From Clostridiales bacterium (GTDB lineage: Bacteria > Bacillota > Clostridia > Oscillospirales > Oscillospiraceae), in contig SFIL01000004.1 in assembly GCA_004556205.1 (NCBI GenBank), positions 1-63,575 on the forward strand: DNA of 63,575 nucleotides. Reading direction: 5' to 3'. The notes under the pieces were generated by a model that saw only the letters and a list, made by a program, of their open reading frames with translations, did no database searches and was not told where the DNA came from. Numbering within the stretch: the stretch's first letter is position 1; each line of letters begins with the position of its first letter. This document shows positions 8,456 to 15,815 of the stretch, in pieces. The position numbers and the translations under genes are program-made.

Positions 8456-9541
8456 ATGTTTTCACTCAAGCCTTATTTCCCGCCCGATTTTTCCGAGCCG
8501 AGATTCCAAAACGCACCCGAGGCCGTCTTAAAGCCCGCACCCTTTGACGGTGTCGCGCCCGAGCACTATCACGCCATGAGCATCTTCCCCGAGTATTTCA
8601 AGATCGGAGGACAGTGGCTTTTGGCGGAGGAGAGCCGCATGGACTGCGTGGCGGTCTATGAAAACGGGAAAATCGCCGTTCGTGAATTCCGTCTGCTGAA
8701 AAAGGGTGATTTGATCGTCACAGGACGCACGGAGAACTGCGAGGAGGGCATCTATATGTATCCCGACGGCTTCCACGAGCAGAAGGCGGAGAAGGACACT
8801 TTTGCCTTCCGTCAGAACCGTTCGCGTGAGACGGCGTTCTCCCGCGACTATGACGAGCTTTACGAGTTGTTAAAATACGAGCGCGACCACGGCAAGATCG
8901 TCTGGGTCATGGGACCGGCTTTTGCCTTTGATGCCGACGCGCGCCGCGCCATGTCGAAGCTGATCGAAAACGGCTATGTCCACGCGGTTTTGGCAGGCAA
9001 TGCCCTTGCCACGCACGACTTGGAGGGTGCGTATCTGCGTACCGCCCTCGGGCAGGATATTTACACGCAGGAATCCATGCCGAACGGGCATTATAACCAT
9101 CTCGACCTCATCAACCGCGTACGCTATCACGGCAGCATCAAGGCATTCATTGAAAAGGAACACATTGACAACGGCATTATCTACAGCTGTGAAAAGTACG
9201 GTGTTCCCTATGTCCTCGGCGGCTCTATCCGCGACGACGGTCCGCTGCCGCCAGTTTACGGCGATGTCTACGAGGCGCAGAACGCAATGCGCGATCAGAT
9301 TCGCGGCGCGACAACGGTGATCTCGATGGCGACGATGCTGCACACCATCGCCACGGGCAATATGACCCCGTCCTACCGCGTCCTGCCCGACGGCACGGTG
9401 CGGCAGATCTATTTCTACTGCGTCGATGTGTCGGAATTCGTTGTCAACAAGCTCGCCGACCGCGGCAGCCTGTCCGCGCGCGGCATCGTGACGAATGTGC
9501 AGGACTTCGTCGTGAACCTGCAAAAAGGGTTAGGACTTTGA
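8456..9541 (+). CDS. Ornithine cyclodeaminase-like protein, TIGR00300 (LOR/SDH-domain) family
   Basis: 361 residues. The C-terminal two thirds carry the marks of the archaeal-type ornithine cyclodeaminase family and of the C-terminal domain of ArgZ-like enzymes: NALATHDLEGAYL near residue 180, GHYNHLDLINRVRYHGSI near 205, GVPYVLGGSIRDDGPLPP near 245, TTVISMATMLHTIATGN near 285 and VNKLADRGS near 330. Characterised relatives turn ornithine into proline with loss of ammonia, using bound NAD. The N-terminal part has no motif I can name. It is a single gene with its own promoter. The proB-proA-proC operon at 60.5-63.4 kb offers the ordinary glutamate route in the same organism. Function is inferred from family. 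Confidence 0.8.
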   Translation: MFSLKPYFPPDFSEPRFQNAPEAVLKPAPFDGVAPEHYHAMSIFPEYFKIGGQWLLAEESRMDCVAVYENGKIAVREFRLLKKGDLIVTGRTENCEEGIYMYPDGFHEQKAEKDTFAFRQNRSRETAFSRDYDELYELLKYERDHGKIVWVMGPAFAFDADARRAMSKLIENGYVHAVLAGNALATHDLEGAYLRTALGQDIYTQESMPNGHYNHLDLINRVRYHGSIKAFIEKEHIDNGIIYSCEKYGVPYVLGGSIRDDGPLPPVYGDVYEAQNAMRDQIRGATTVISMATMLHTIATGNMTPSYRVLPDGTVRQIYFYCVDVSEFVVNKLADRGSLSARGIVTNVQDFVVNLQKGLGL

Positions 9542-9553
9542 TTTGTGGATGAC

Positions 9554-9583
9554 TGTAGGGCGGGGACATGTCCCCAACCTACA
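9554..9583. repeat. GTAGGGCGGGGACATGTCCCC palindromic repeat, copy 1
   Basis: TGTAGG, GGGGAC/GTCCCC and CCTACA form a near-perfect hairpin between two convergent genes, so it could also act as a bidirectional transcription stop. Related copies are near 39.7, 41.9, 42.0 and 46.8 kb. Confidence 0.75.
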
Positions 9584-9596
9584 ATGGATTTTTCCT

Positions 9597-9980
9597 TTAT
9601 TCGGCGGCGTCGGATTCTTCCGGCGCTGCTTTTTTTGCTTTTTCTTTCAACTGTGTGACAAGCGGCAATAGGGCGTTGACCAACCCCTTTGACTTTGTCT
9701 CCTCCTCGGCGACGTGGAGAACCTGCACTTCTTTGCCGCAGACGGCGAGGAAGGAGAGCGGCGTCTTGGTGATCTTTACGCCCGCACCAGCCATGATGCT
9801 GTCGGCCTTTTTCTTCTGTGCGAGGTCGGAGCCGCCGCCCGTAAAGCCGCACGAGAGCTTGGAGATAGGGATAACCGTGACCTCACCGATGACGATGGGC
9901 TCGCCTGCAACGGACTGCTCCTTGGAAAGCGTCCTTGCCTGTGCGGCGGTAAATTCGAAAATTTTCAGAAGTTCACTCAT
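9597..9980 (-). CDS. GerW/YtfJ family sporulation protein
   Basis: 127 residues from the ATG at 9980, which has AGAAGGG upstream; the longer frame is not needed. It has the family pattern GEPIVIGEVTVIPISKLSCGF near residues 26-46, a Gly-rich GGGSD, and GAGVKITKTPLSFLAVCG near 68-85. The C-terminal tail is Lys/Ala/Glu-rich. In Bacillus, YtfJ (GerW) is a spore protein needed for normal germination. It follows the DUF2953 gene by four bases, the same order as ytfI-ytfJ in Bacillus, which supports the assignment. Homologues also occur in bacteria that do not form spores, so the role here is not certain. Confidence 0.85.
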   Translation of the reverse strand: MSELLKIFEFTAAQARTLSKEQSVAGEPIVIGEVTVIPISKLSCGFTGGGSDLAQKKKADSIMAGAGVKITKTPLSFLAVCGKEVQVLHVAEEETKSKGLVNALLPLVTQLKEKAKKAAPEESDAAE

Positions 9981-9984
9981 GGCA

Positions 9985-10650
9985 TTACCCTTCTTTCTTG
10001 AAATTTTGCTTGACATAGCGCCAAAGCAGGCCGCAGGCGAAGCACAAGAAGTGCCACGGGCGGTAGTTGAGCTGGCCGTCAAAGTCTGCCTGTGTTCCCT
10101 CGGTGTCATAATCGCAGCGGATGTCCACGGTGCGGCGCTTGAATTTCATCGCGGAATCTAAAAGCGTGATCAGGGGATAGACTGCCGCGCAAAGCGTTCC
10201 GTAGTGCAGCGCCGCCTCGGCGGGATCGCCGTCGCCGCTGACAATGTGCAGGTCGAATTTTTTGAACACGCCTTTTTTGAGCAGCCTGCCGATGCGGCGA
10301 AGCAGAGAGGCGACGGCTTCGGTCACGCCGCGCAGGACTTCCGAAAGCCCCTTTTCGCCGATCGCCTTTTTCGCGTTTGCAGCGCTGCTGATGTCCGCCA
10401 GACCGAGGAAGGACAAAAACGACTGCACAGCGCCGCCTGAGGTGGGCTTTTTTTCTTTTGCCGCCTTTTCAGCGGACGGCTGTTTCTTCGGAAGGTCCGA
10501 CTTTTCGCTGTCGGCAAGCGTCAGGAAAGCGTATTTCACGCGGTAACGCAGCCCGCCTTCAGGCGTGTAATTTAGGAAAATGCGCACAGGCAGCGCAAAA
10601 AGCAGGACGAAAAACGCCAAAATGCCGAGAATAACCCATAACGCCGTCAC
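9985..10650 (-). CDS. DUF2953 family membrane-anchored protein (YtfI-like)
   Basis: 221 residues if started at the GTG at 10650, which has GGTGAGG about eight bases upstream; a GTG three codons earlier is the alternative. One membrane helix occupies roughly residues 3-23. A Lys/Glu/Ser-rich stretch follows near 45-75, then the DUF2953 region with LHIVSGDGDPAEAALHYGTLCAAVYPL near 135-160. A short C-terminal hydrophobic patch ends in a basic tail. It sits directly before gerW. The molecular function is unknown. Confidence 0.8.
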   Translation of the reverse strand: MTALWVILGILAFFVLLFALPVRIFLNYTPEGGLRYRVKYAFLTLADSEKSDLPKKQPSAEKAAKEKKPTSGGAVQSFLSFLGLADISSAANAKKAIGEKGLSEVLRGVTEAVASLLRRIGRLLKKGVFKKFDLHIVSGDGDPAEAALHYGTLCAAVYPLITLLDSAMKFKRRTVDIRCDYDTEGTQADFDGQLNYRPWHFLCFACGLLWRYVKQNFKKEG

Positions 10651-10798
10651 GTGCCGCACCTCACCAAAATAAAATCTTTTCCTATATTATAATGCAAGCA
10701 CGGCAGATTTACAAGTCCGTCGAAAATTATTTGCCGCAGCCTTCTGCAGAATATTCGGCAAAAAAACGAAGCACGGTCGAGAAAATGAAAGAAAACTG

Positions 10799-10827
10799 TT
10801 GAATGTTGCCAAATCATGCGCTATAAT
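10799..10827 (+). promoter_or_regulatory. Predicted promoter of yegP-like operon
   Basis: TTGAAT, 17 bases, TATAAT; the downstream gene starts at 10864 after AGGAGG. Confidence 0.65.
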
Positions 10828-10863
10828 CAGAGCAGACAATATAAAAAACAGGAGGAATTCAGC

Positions 10864-11232
10864 ATGGGAAAATTCATCATTCGTGAAACTGCAACCGGTA
10901 TCAAGTTTGATCTCAAGGCCGGCAACGGTGAGGTCATCGCCACCTCGGAGGTCTACAACAGCGAGGACGCTTGCCGGAAGGGAATTGCCAGCGTGCGGAA
11001 GAACGCGCCCGTTGCCGCCGTCGAGGATCAGACCGTCGAGGGCTATGCCGAGCAGAAGCATCCCAAGTTTGAGGTCTATGCGGACAAGAAGGGCGAGTTC
11101 CGCTTCCGACTGAAGGCGACCAACGGACAGATCATCGCAACGGGCGAGGGCTACAAGGCAAAGGCAAGCTGCCTCAACGGGATCGAATCCGTCAAGAAAA
11201 ACGCTCCCGACGCGGAGATCGTCAAGGAGTAA
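10864..11232 (+). CDS. YegP-like protein with two DUF1508 repeats
   Basis: 122 residues; the start was chosen at the ATG preceded by AGGAGGAATTCAGC. It holds two copies of the about 45-residue DUF1508 unit: residues 2-46 (FIIRETATGIKFDLKAGNGE...VIATSEVY) and residues 62-107 (FEVYADKKGEFRFRLKATNG...IIATGEGY), each ending in a GIxSVKKNA motif. YegP-type proteins are small, soluble and of unknown biochemical role. The gene is followed after four bases by a 72-codon gene with its own Shine-Dalgarno site, so the two are likely co-expressed. Confidence 0.88.
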   Translation: MGKFIIRETATGIKFDLKAGNGEVIATSEVYNSEDACRKGIASVRKNAPVAAVEDQTVEGYAEQKHPKFEVYADKKGEFRFRLKATNGQIIATGEGYKAKASCLNGIESVKKNAPDAEIVKE

Positions 11233-11236
11233 GCAT

Positions 11237-11455
11237 ATGGATATCAAGGCAAAGATCGGTGAGATCACCGACAAGCTTAAGAACGATCCGAAGCTGAAGG
11301 AGGAGTTTACCAGGAATCCCGAGGGTGCAATCGAAAAGCTCCTCGGTGTGGACATTCCCGACGGCGCGGTCGATAAGATCGTCGATGGCGTCAAGGCGAA
11401 GCTTACCGGCGATAAGCTCTCCGGCGCGGCTGACGCGCTCAAGAAGCTGTTTTGA
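11237..11455 (+). CDS. Small conserved-looking protein of unknown function
   Basis: 72 residues, well supported by AAGGAG before the ATG and by tight spacing to the yegP-like gene. It is highly charged and probably helical, with the pattern DPKLKEEFTRNPEGAIEKLL near residues 18-37, LGVDIPDGAVDKIVDGVKAKL near 37-57 and a hydrophobic C-terminus ALKKLF. The LGVxIPxG block is superficially like the leader part of nitrile-hydratase-type precursor peptides, but no core peptide or maturation genes are nearby. It could be a small stress or nucleoid-associated protein; no function is claimed. Confidence 0.75.
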   Translation: MDIKAKIGEITDKLKNDPKLKEEFTRNPEGAIEKLLGVDIPDGAVDKIVDGVKAKLTGDKLSGAADALKKLF

Positions 11456-11517
11456 CGGAAAAACAGGGCTGAAACACCCGATATTTTCTATCAAACGCTG
11501 TTGAAGAACAGAAAATT

Positions 11518-11556
11518 CCCCGCAAAAATCAAGAGACTGTCTCGATTTTTGCGGGG
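11518..11556 (+). terminator. Hairpin downstream of the yegP operon
   Basis: A perfect 13-base stem (CCCCGCAAAAATC with GATTTTTGCGGGG) around a 13-base loop. The T-tract after it is weak, so it may be a terminator or an mRNA-stabilising end. Confidence 0.6.
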
Positions 11557-11625
11557 GATAGTTTTGCATTATCGGGCGTTTTTGCAAGGCGGCTGCGGCG
11601 AAGCAAAACATCCGCTGAAAACCAT

Positions 11626-11654
11626 TTGACGCATCGCGCGGGGTGTGCTATGAT
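11626..11654 (+). promoter_or_regulatory. Predicted promoter of azlCD
   Basis: TTGACG, 17 bases, TATGAT, with a TG one base before the -10 box (extended -10). Confidence 0.7.
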
Positions 11655-11715
11655 GAGGACTGCAAAAAACCTCTGTTCGGCACCGATTGTACGGAGAGAG
11701 CTTTGAGGCATAGAT

Positions 11716-12426
11716 ATGAAAGAGATCAATTCCTTTTCCAAGGGCATCCGCAACGGCCTGCCAATCTGCTTCGGATACCTTTCCGTCGCATTTGCCTTTG
11801 GCATTTTCGCTGGCGGCAGCGGCTTATCGGTTGCGGAGGCACTGCTGATTTCCGCGACGAATGTCACCTCGGCAGGGCAGCTTGCCGCCGTGCCGATCAT
11901 TGCAGGCGGCGGGACGCTGTTGGAGCTTGCGGTATCCCAGCTCGTGATTAATCTGCGCTATGCGCTGATGTCCGTATCCCTGTCGCAGAGGCTCGGCGGG
12001 AGCGTACGGCTGCGTGACCGCTTTCTCATCGCCTTTGTCAATACCGACGAGGTGTTTGCCGTCGCGATGGCGCAGAATGCTTCGGTGGGCAGACGCTATC
12101 TCTACGGACTGATTCTCACGCCCTACATCGGCTGGAGCCTCGGCACACTGCTCGGCGCGGTTGCGGGAAATCTCCTGCCTGCTGTGGTGATCTCCGCGTT
12201 GGGACTTGCAATCTATGCGATGTTCATTGCCATCGTACTTCCGAAGATGAAGAAGCACCGTCCGACGGCGATTTGCGTGGCGATTGCCGTTGCGTTGAGC
12301 TGCGCGTTTTATTATATCCCCCTGCTGCAGCGGGTCCCGTCGGGCTTTTCCGTCATTCTTTGCGCCGTGATTGCCGCGGCGGTGATGGCGCTTCTTCGAC
12401 CGATAAAGGAGGAAGCCGATGAGTAA
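11716..12426 (+). CDS. azlC: AzlC family branched-chain amino acid exporter, large subunit
   Basis: 236 residues with about seven membrane helices and the family start GIRNGLPICFGYLSVAFAFGI near residues 9-29. The motifs SATNVTSAGQLAA near 49 and LVINLRYALMSVSLS near 75 are typical. AzlC with AzlD forms a two-component exporter for branched-chain amino acids and analogues such as azaleucine. The small subunit follows with an 8-base overlap. The start has a modest GAGG site. Two acidic/basic residues in FVNTDEVFAVA are conserved in the family. Confidence 0.92.
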   Translation: MKEINSFSKGIRNGLPICFGYLSVAFAFGIFAGGSGLSVAEALLISATNVTSAGQLAAVPIIAGGGTLLELAVSQLVINLRYALMSVSLSQRLGGSVRLRDRFLIAFVNTDEVFAVAMAQNASVGRRYLYGLILTPYIGWSLGTLLGAVAGNLLPAVVISALGLAIYAMFIAIVLPKMKKHRPTAICVAIAVALSCAFYYIPLLQRVPSGFSVILCAVIAAAVMALLRPIKEEADE

Positions 12427-12739
12427 ACTGCCCTTTTTCACTTATTTGGCCGTCATGGCGGGCGTGACCTACCTCGTGCGGATGCTCCCACTGGTGCTGG
12501 TAAAGAAAAAGATTCAAAACCGCTTCTTGCTGTCCTTCCTGTATTATATCCCTTATGCGGTTTTGAGTGTTATGACGATTCCCGCGATCTTCTACGCGAC
12601 GGATTACCGCCTCTCGGCTGTGATCGGCTGCGTGGTTGCCCTCATTCTCTCATTTATAGAGCAGAGCCTTATAAAGGTCGCTGCCGCCGCCTGCGCAGCG
12701 GCGTTTTTGACCGAGGCGGTATTGCGTTATGTGATCTGA
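12419..12739 (+). CDS. azlD: AzlD family branched-chain amino acid exporter, small subunit
   Basis: 106 residues, three to four membrane helices, overlapping the end of azlC by eight bases with AAAGGAGG inside azlC. The motif YLVRMLPLVLVKKKIQNRF near residues 17-35 and YIPYAVLSVMTIPA near 41-54 match the AzlD pattern (TYLxRxLPL...P.AvL). It is the obligate partner of AzlC in export. No separate promoter is seen, consistent with a two-gene operon. Confidence 0.9.
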   Translation: MSKLPFFTYLAVMAGVTYLVRMLPLVLVKKKIQNRFLLSFLYYIPYAVLSVMTIPAIFYATDYRLSAVIGCVVALILSFIEQSLIKVAAAACAAAFLTEAVLRYVI

Positions 12740-12793
12740 CTGACCGCGCCGCAGGCGCGGAATATGTTGTCTGCAAGGCAGTGTATTTTGCGG

Positions 12794-12822
12794 TTGACAT
12801 TTCGACAAAAACTTGCTATATA
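12794..12822 (+). promoter_or_regulatory. Predicted promoter of yitT-like gene
   Basis: Consensus TTGACA, 17 bases, TATATA; the gene starts 32 bases downstream. Confidence 0.75.
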
Positions 12823-12854
12823 TGACGATGGAATCTTGCTTGAGGGGGATATAT

Positions 12855-13733
12855 ATGAAGTGCGGTCAACGCGTTTGGTGGGATTATTTTGTTATCATTT
12901 TTGCGGCATCGCTGTTGGCGTTGAGCTACCATATTTTTATTTTTCCGAATGAGTTTGCGCCGGCGGGCATTCCCGGCATCGCGACGATTGTGCAGCATCT
13001 GTTCGGCTTTAAGGTCGGATATATGACGATTATCGTTAATATTCCGCTGGTGCTGATCGTTTTTCGTTTGATCGACCACGCCTACGCTCTGCGCTCGGCG
13101 GTGTTTGCGGCAACGCTGTCGCTTGCACTTCTCCTGCTGGACTATGTGGATCTGTCACAGTTTATCTATCACACAGCCAACGGAACGAGTACGATTCTCG
13201 CGCCGATCGCGGGCGGTGTGATCAGCGGCTTCTGCTACGGCATCGTTATGCGCCGCAACAGCAGCACGGGCGGCACCGACCTTGTTGCGGCGATCTACCA
13301 TCATTATTACCCCGAGCGCAATTTGCTTTGGGTGATTTTCGCCATCAACGCGGTGGTTGCGGGAATGTCCTATTTCGTCTTCGACTTCAAGATTGAGCCG
13401 GTCATTTTGTGCCTGCTCTATTGCTTCCTTTCCAGCAAGGTCAGTGACACGATGCTCAAGGGCTTCAAGGAGGCGGTCAAGTTTGAGATCGTTACCGATC
13501 GCCCCGAGGCGCTGTCTAAGGCGCTGATGGATTCACTGGGGCACGGCGTGACGGAGCTTCCCGCCGTCGGCGGCTTCACACACAGCAATAAGACCCTGCT
13601 CATCTGCGTGGTCAATAAGCATCAGATTGTGCAGTTCCAGCGGATCATTCAGCAATATCCCGGCTCGTTCGCCTACTTATCCTCCGTCAAGGAAACGCTC
13701 GGCAATTTCCGGCGGGAAAAAGTGAAGAAATAA
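12855..13733 (+). CDS. YitT family membrane protein (DUF161 + DUF2179)
   Basis: 292 residues; the start follows GAGGGGGATATAT, and an earlier in-frame ATG has no such site. The N-terminal two thirds hold five to six membrane helices with the family signatures FPNEFAPAGIPGIATIV near residue 32 and NSSTGGTDLVAAI near 137. The last 90 residues form the soluble DUF2179 domain, with EIVTDRPEALSKAL...LGHGVTELPAVGGFT near 220-260. YitT-like proteins are widespread in Firmicutes and of unknown transport substrate. It is monocistronic with a strong promoter and a terminator shared with mgtE. Confidence 0.88.
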   Translation: MKCGQRVWWDYFVIIFAASLLALSYHIFIFPNEFAPAGIPGIATIVQHLFGFKVGYMTIIVNIPLVLIVFRLIDHAYALRSAVFAATLSLALLLLDYVDLSQFIYHTANGTSTILAPIAGGVISGFCYGIVMRRNSSTGGTDLVAAIYHHYYPERNLLWVIFAINAVVAGMSYFVFDFKIEPVILCLLYCFLSSKVSDTMLKGFKEAVKFEIVTDRPEALSKALMDSLGHGVTELPAVGGFTHSNKTLLICVVNKHQIVQFQRIIQQYPGSFAYLSSVKETLGNFRREKVKK

Positions 13734-13875
13734 AGCGAGATTCGGATAGGCTTCCTGTTGTGTAGATAAGAACAGATGATCAGGAAGAGAGCCGCTATGA
13801 AGATAGATACTTCAATTGTGACTGATTATTTGAGCGGCAAGGAAAGTAATGACAAAAGCAATGATGAAATAACGA
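13734..13875. other. Non-coding gap with a possible gene relic
   Basis: Between yitT and the terminator there is a short frame (ATG near 13797, preceded by AGGAAGAGAG) that reads about 25 plausible residues and then runs into the terminator and the antisense strand of mgtE. It looks like a decayed or chance ORF. I see nothing else here. Confidence 0.3.
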
Positions 13876-13920
13876 AAAAATCCTCGGCATGGTGGAAACC
13901 GTACCGAGGATTTGCTTTTT
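13876..13920. terminator. Bidirectional terminator between yitT and mgtE
   Basis: AAAATCCTCGG pairs with CCGAGGATTT across a loop containing GGT/ACC; T-runs flank it on both strands. It serves two convergent genes. Confidence 0.75.
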
Positions 13921-13931
13921 CACAGATTCTA

Positions 13932-15305
13932 TCAAAGCAGCAGGGCGCTTGCAATGCCGAAGTAGACGAGCATGGACATTGCATCGACAATGGTCGTGAT
14001 GAACGGACTTGCCATCACCGCAGGGTCGAAGCCGATTTTCTTTGCCAAAAGCGGCAGCGAGCAGCCGATGATCTTCGCTACCAGCACCGTCAGCGCCAGC
14101 GTGACGCAGACGACGAAGGCGACCAGCCATGTGACGTCGGCGTTACCGAGCAGGAGACGATCGACCAGCATGATTTTGAGGAAGCAGGCGGCGGCAAGCG
14201 TGACGCCGCACAAAACGGCGGTGCGGATTTCCTTCCAGACAACACGCGGCAGATCGCGGAACTCCACCTCGCCGAGCGAGAGGGCGCGGATGATTGTAAC
14301 CGAGGACTGCGAGCCGGAGTTGCCGCCTGTGTCCATGAGCATCGGGATGAACGCTGTCAGCACGACCTGCGCGGCAAGCGCGTTTTCAAAGCCCGTGATG
14401 ATCAGGCCTGTGAAGGTCGCCGAAACCATCAGAAGCATCAGCCAAGGGATACGGTGCTTGAACAGATCGAATACCGTCGAACGAAGGTAGGTTTTGTCCG
14501 ACGGCGTCATGCCGCCCATGATCTCCATATCCTCGGTGACCTCGTCCTCCATGACGTCCATTGCGTCATCGAAGGTGACGATACCGACCATACGGCTCTC
14601 CGCGTCCACCACGGGCAGGGCGAGGAAGTCATATTTCGAGAACATCCGCGCGACTTCCTCCTGATCGGTGTGGGTGTTGACGGAGATGACATTCGTCTCC
14701 ATGATCTCCTCGATGGTCGTGTCATCGTCCTGTGCCAAGAGCAGATCCTTGACGGTGACCAGACCGATCAGGGTGCGGCTTTTTGTAACATAGCAAGTGT
14801 AAATGGTTTCCTTGTCCACGCCCGTGCGGCGGATGCGGAGGATGGATTCCTCCACTGTCATGTTCGGGCGCAGGGAGACATATTCCGTCGTCATAATCGA
14901 ACCGGCGGAATTTTCGGGATAGCGCAGGATCTCGTTGATCTCCTTGCGCATCTGCGGATCGGCTTGCGACAAGATGCGCCGCACAACATTGGCGGGCATC
15001 TCCTCGACAATGTCAACCGCGTCGTCAACATACAATTCGTCGAGCACCTCGCGCAGCTCGGAATCCGAGAAGCCGCGGATCAGCAGCTCCTGCGCCTCCG
15101 GCTCCATCTCGACGAACGCCTCTGCCGCAAGCTCCTTCGGCAGCAGCCGGAACAGCAGCGGCAAGCGCTCCTCCTCCATCTCGTCGAACACCGAGGCGAT
15201 ATCGGCGGGATTCATCGTCGAGAGGATGTCGCGGATCGTGGCGTACTTCTTTTCACTCAAAAGCGCGTCCAGCGTGCTTTCCACGGTGACATTATGCTCT
15301 GCCAT
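13932..15305 (-). CDS. mgtE: Magnesium transporter MgtE
   Basis: 457 residues. An N-terminal acidic superhelical domain (residues 1-130, with NPADIASVFDEMEEERLPLLFRLL) is followed by two CBS domains (about 135-260, MTTEYVSLRPNMTVEESI and VISVNTHTDQEEVARMF) that sense Mg2+. Five membrane helices fill the C-terminus, with the selectivity motif PMLMDTGGNSGSQ near residue 320. The protein is a homodimeric Mg2+ channel closed by bound Mg2+. AGGAGG lies ten bases before the ATG. Upstream is a leader of about 190 bases with a small upstream ORF and a long hairpin, listed separately, which suggests control at the RNA level. Confidence 0.95.
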   Translation of the reverse strand: MAEHNVTVESTLDALLSEKKYATIRDILSTMNPADIASVFDEMEEERLPLLFRLLPKELAAEAFVEMEPEAQELLIRGFSDSELREVLDELYVDDAVDIVEEMPANVVRRILSQADPQMRKEINEILRYPENSAGSIMTTEYVSLRPNMTVEESILRIRRTGVDKETIYTCYVTKSRTLIGLVTVKDLLLAQDDDTTIEEIMETNVISVNTHTDQEEVARMFSKYDFLALPVVDAESRMVGIVTFDDAMDVMEDEVTEDMEIMGGMTPSDKTYLRSTVFDLFKHRIPWLMLLMVSATFTGLIITGFENALAAQVVLTAFIPMLMDTGGNSGSQSSVTIIRALSLGEVEFRDLPRVVWKEIRTAVLCGVTLAAACFLKIMLVDRLLLGNADVTWLVAFVVCVTLALTVLVAKIIGCSLPLLAKKIGFDPAVMASPFITTIVDAMSMLVYFGIASALLL

Positions 15306-15346
15306 CGGTTCTGACCTCCTGTTTCATAGCATTTTGATCAGAGATC

Positions 15347-15446
15347 GGGAAGTCGGCACGGCAGACCTATACGGTTACGGGGAACAGCGCCAACGAATGC
15401 GGCGCTGCCTCGGACTTCGGCCTACCGATGTGCCGCCGGTACTCCC
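15347..15446 (-). ncRNA. Structured leader RNA of mgtE, class not identified
   Basis: On the reverse strand the leader starts GGGAGTACCGGCGGCAC and ends GTGCCGACTTCCC, which pair with one small bulge. The apex has CAGCGCC pairing with GGCGCTG around GCATTCGT. The whole forms one long hairpin of about 100 bases just before the gene. I could not match it to the M-box (no GGTGAGGCTCC core) or to the yybP-ykoY Mn2+ riboswitch, so it is an unclassified cis-regulatory candidate. Confidence 0.5.
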
Positions 15447-15455
15447 AGCATCCAT
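15375..15455 (-). CDS. Possible 26-residue leader peptide upstream of mgtE
   Basis: An ATG preceded by AAAGGAGG at a nine-base distance opens a frame of 26 codons ending in TAA, inside the mgtE leader. The second half is very Arg-rich (SPRQRRIRWRCSP). Translating it would open the lower stem of the leader hairpin, so ribosome progress could control mgtE in the way known for other Mg2+ transporter leaders such as mgtL of mgtA. No homologue is known to me; the strong ribosome site is the main evidence. Confidence 0.45.
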   Translation of the reverse strand: MDAGSTGGTSVGRSPRQRRIRWRCSP

Positions 15456-15503
15456 GACCTGTTCCCTCCTTTAATCTCAATTTAGGCATTTGCCCTATTT
15501 TTT

Positions 15504-15532
15504 ATCTTATTCCCGAAAAAGCCGTTTGTCAA
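15504..15532 (-). promoter_or_regulatory. Predicted promoter of mgtE
   Basis: On the reverse strand: TTGACA, 17 bases, TAAGAT. Transcription would start near 15497 and give a leader of about 190 bases. Confidence 0.75.
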
Positions 15533-15741
15533 GCAAATTTGCCGTAAAAAACGGGGAAAAGGAACGGAAGCGTGGGAGACGTGACCGGCTGCTTTTTCGA
15601 TGCGGTTTTATGCGAGACTGCGGCGCGGCGGCGGAATTCCGCACATTTTGCGCCAAAACGGGCGTACAATACAGCCAAAGACAGAAAACTTGCAACCTCA
15701 AAGGAAAACACAACAGTTTTATCAGTTTTTCCTGAAAACAG
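15533..15741. other. Non-coding spacer between mgtE and glgB promoters
   Basis: About 200 bases between two divergent promoters. No frame with a ribosome site and no repeat are evident. Confidence 0.5.
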
Positions 15742-15769
15742 TTGCATTTTTTGTGCAAAGTGGTATAAT
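15742..15769 (+). promoter_or_regulatory. Predicted promoter of the glycogen operon
   Basis: TTGCAT, 16 bases, TATAAT, with TG one base before the -10 box (extended -10). glgB starts 46 bases after it. Confidence 0.7.
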
Positions 15770-15815
15770 CAAAATGTATTTTCAGCTTTGTGCCATAAAC
15801 TAAAGGAGGCAAAAC

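Noticed and set aside
11237..11455. RiPP precursor peptide
   Set aside because: Only a loose leader-like block; no core region, no maturation enzymes or exporter for peptides nearby.
13776..15314. Forward frame of 512 codons opposite mgtE
   Set aside because: Its sequence is low-complexity Asp/Arg/His-rich antisense product of mgtE and crosses the yitT-mgtE terminator.
15347..15446. M-box or yybP-ykoY riboswitch for the mgtE leader
   Set aside because: CCTATACGG, part of the M-box core, occurs only on the strand opposite to mgtE transcription, and the GGTGAGGCTCC context is missing. The GGGAGTA stretch resembles the Mn2+ riboswitch only loosely and the matching 3' strand is not found.
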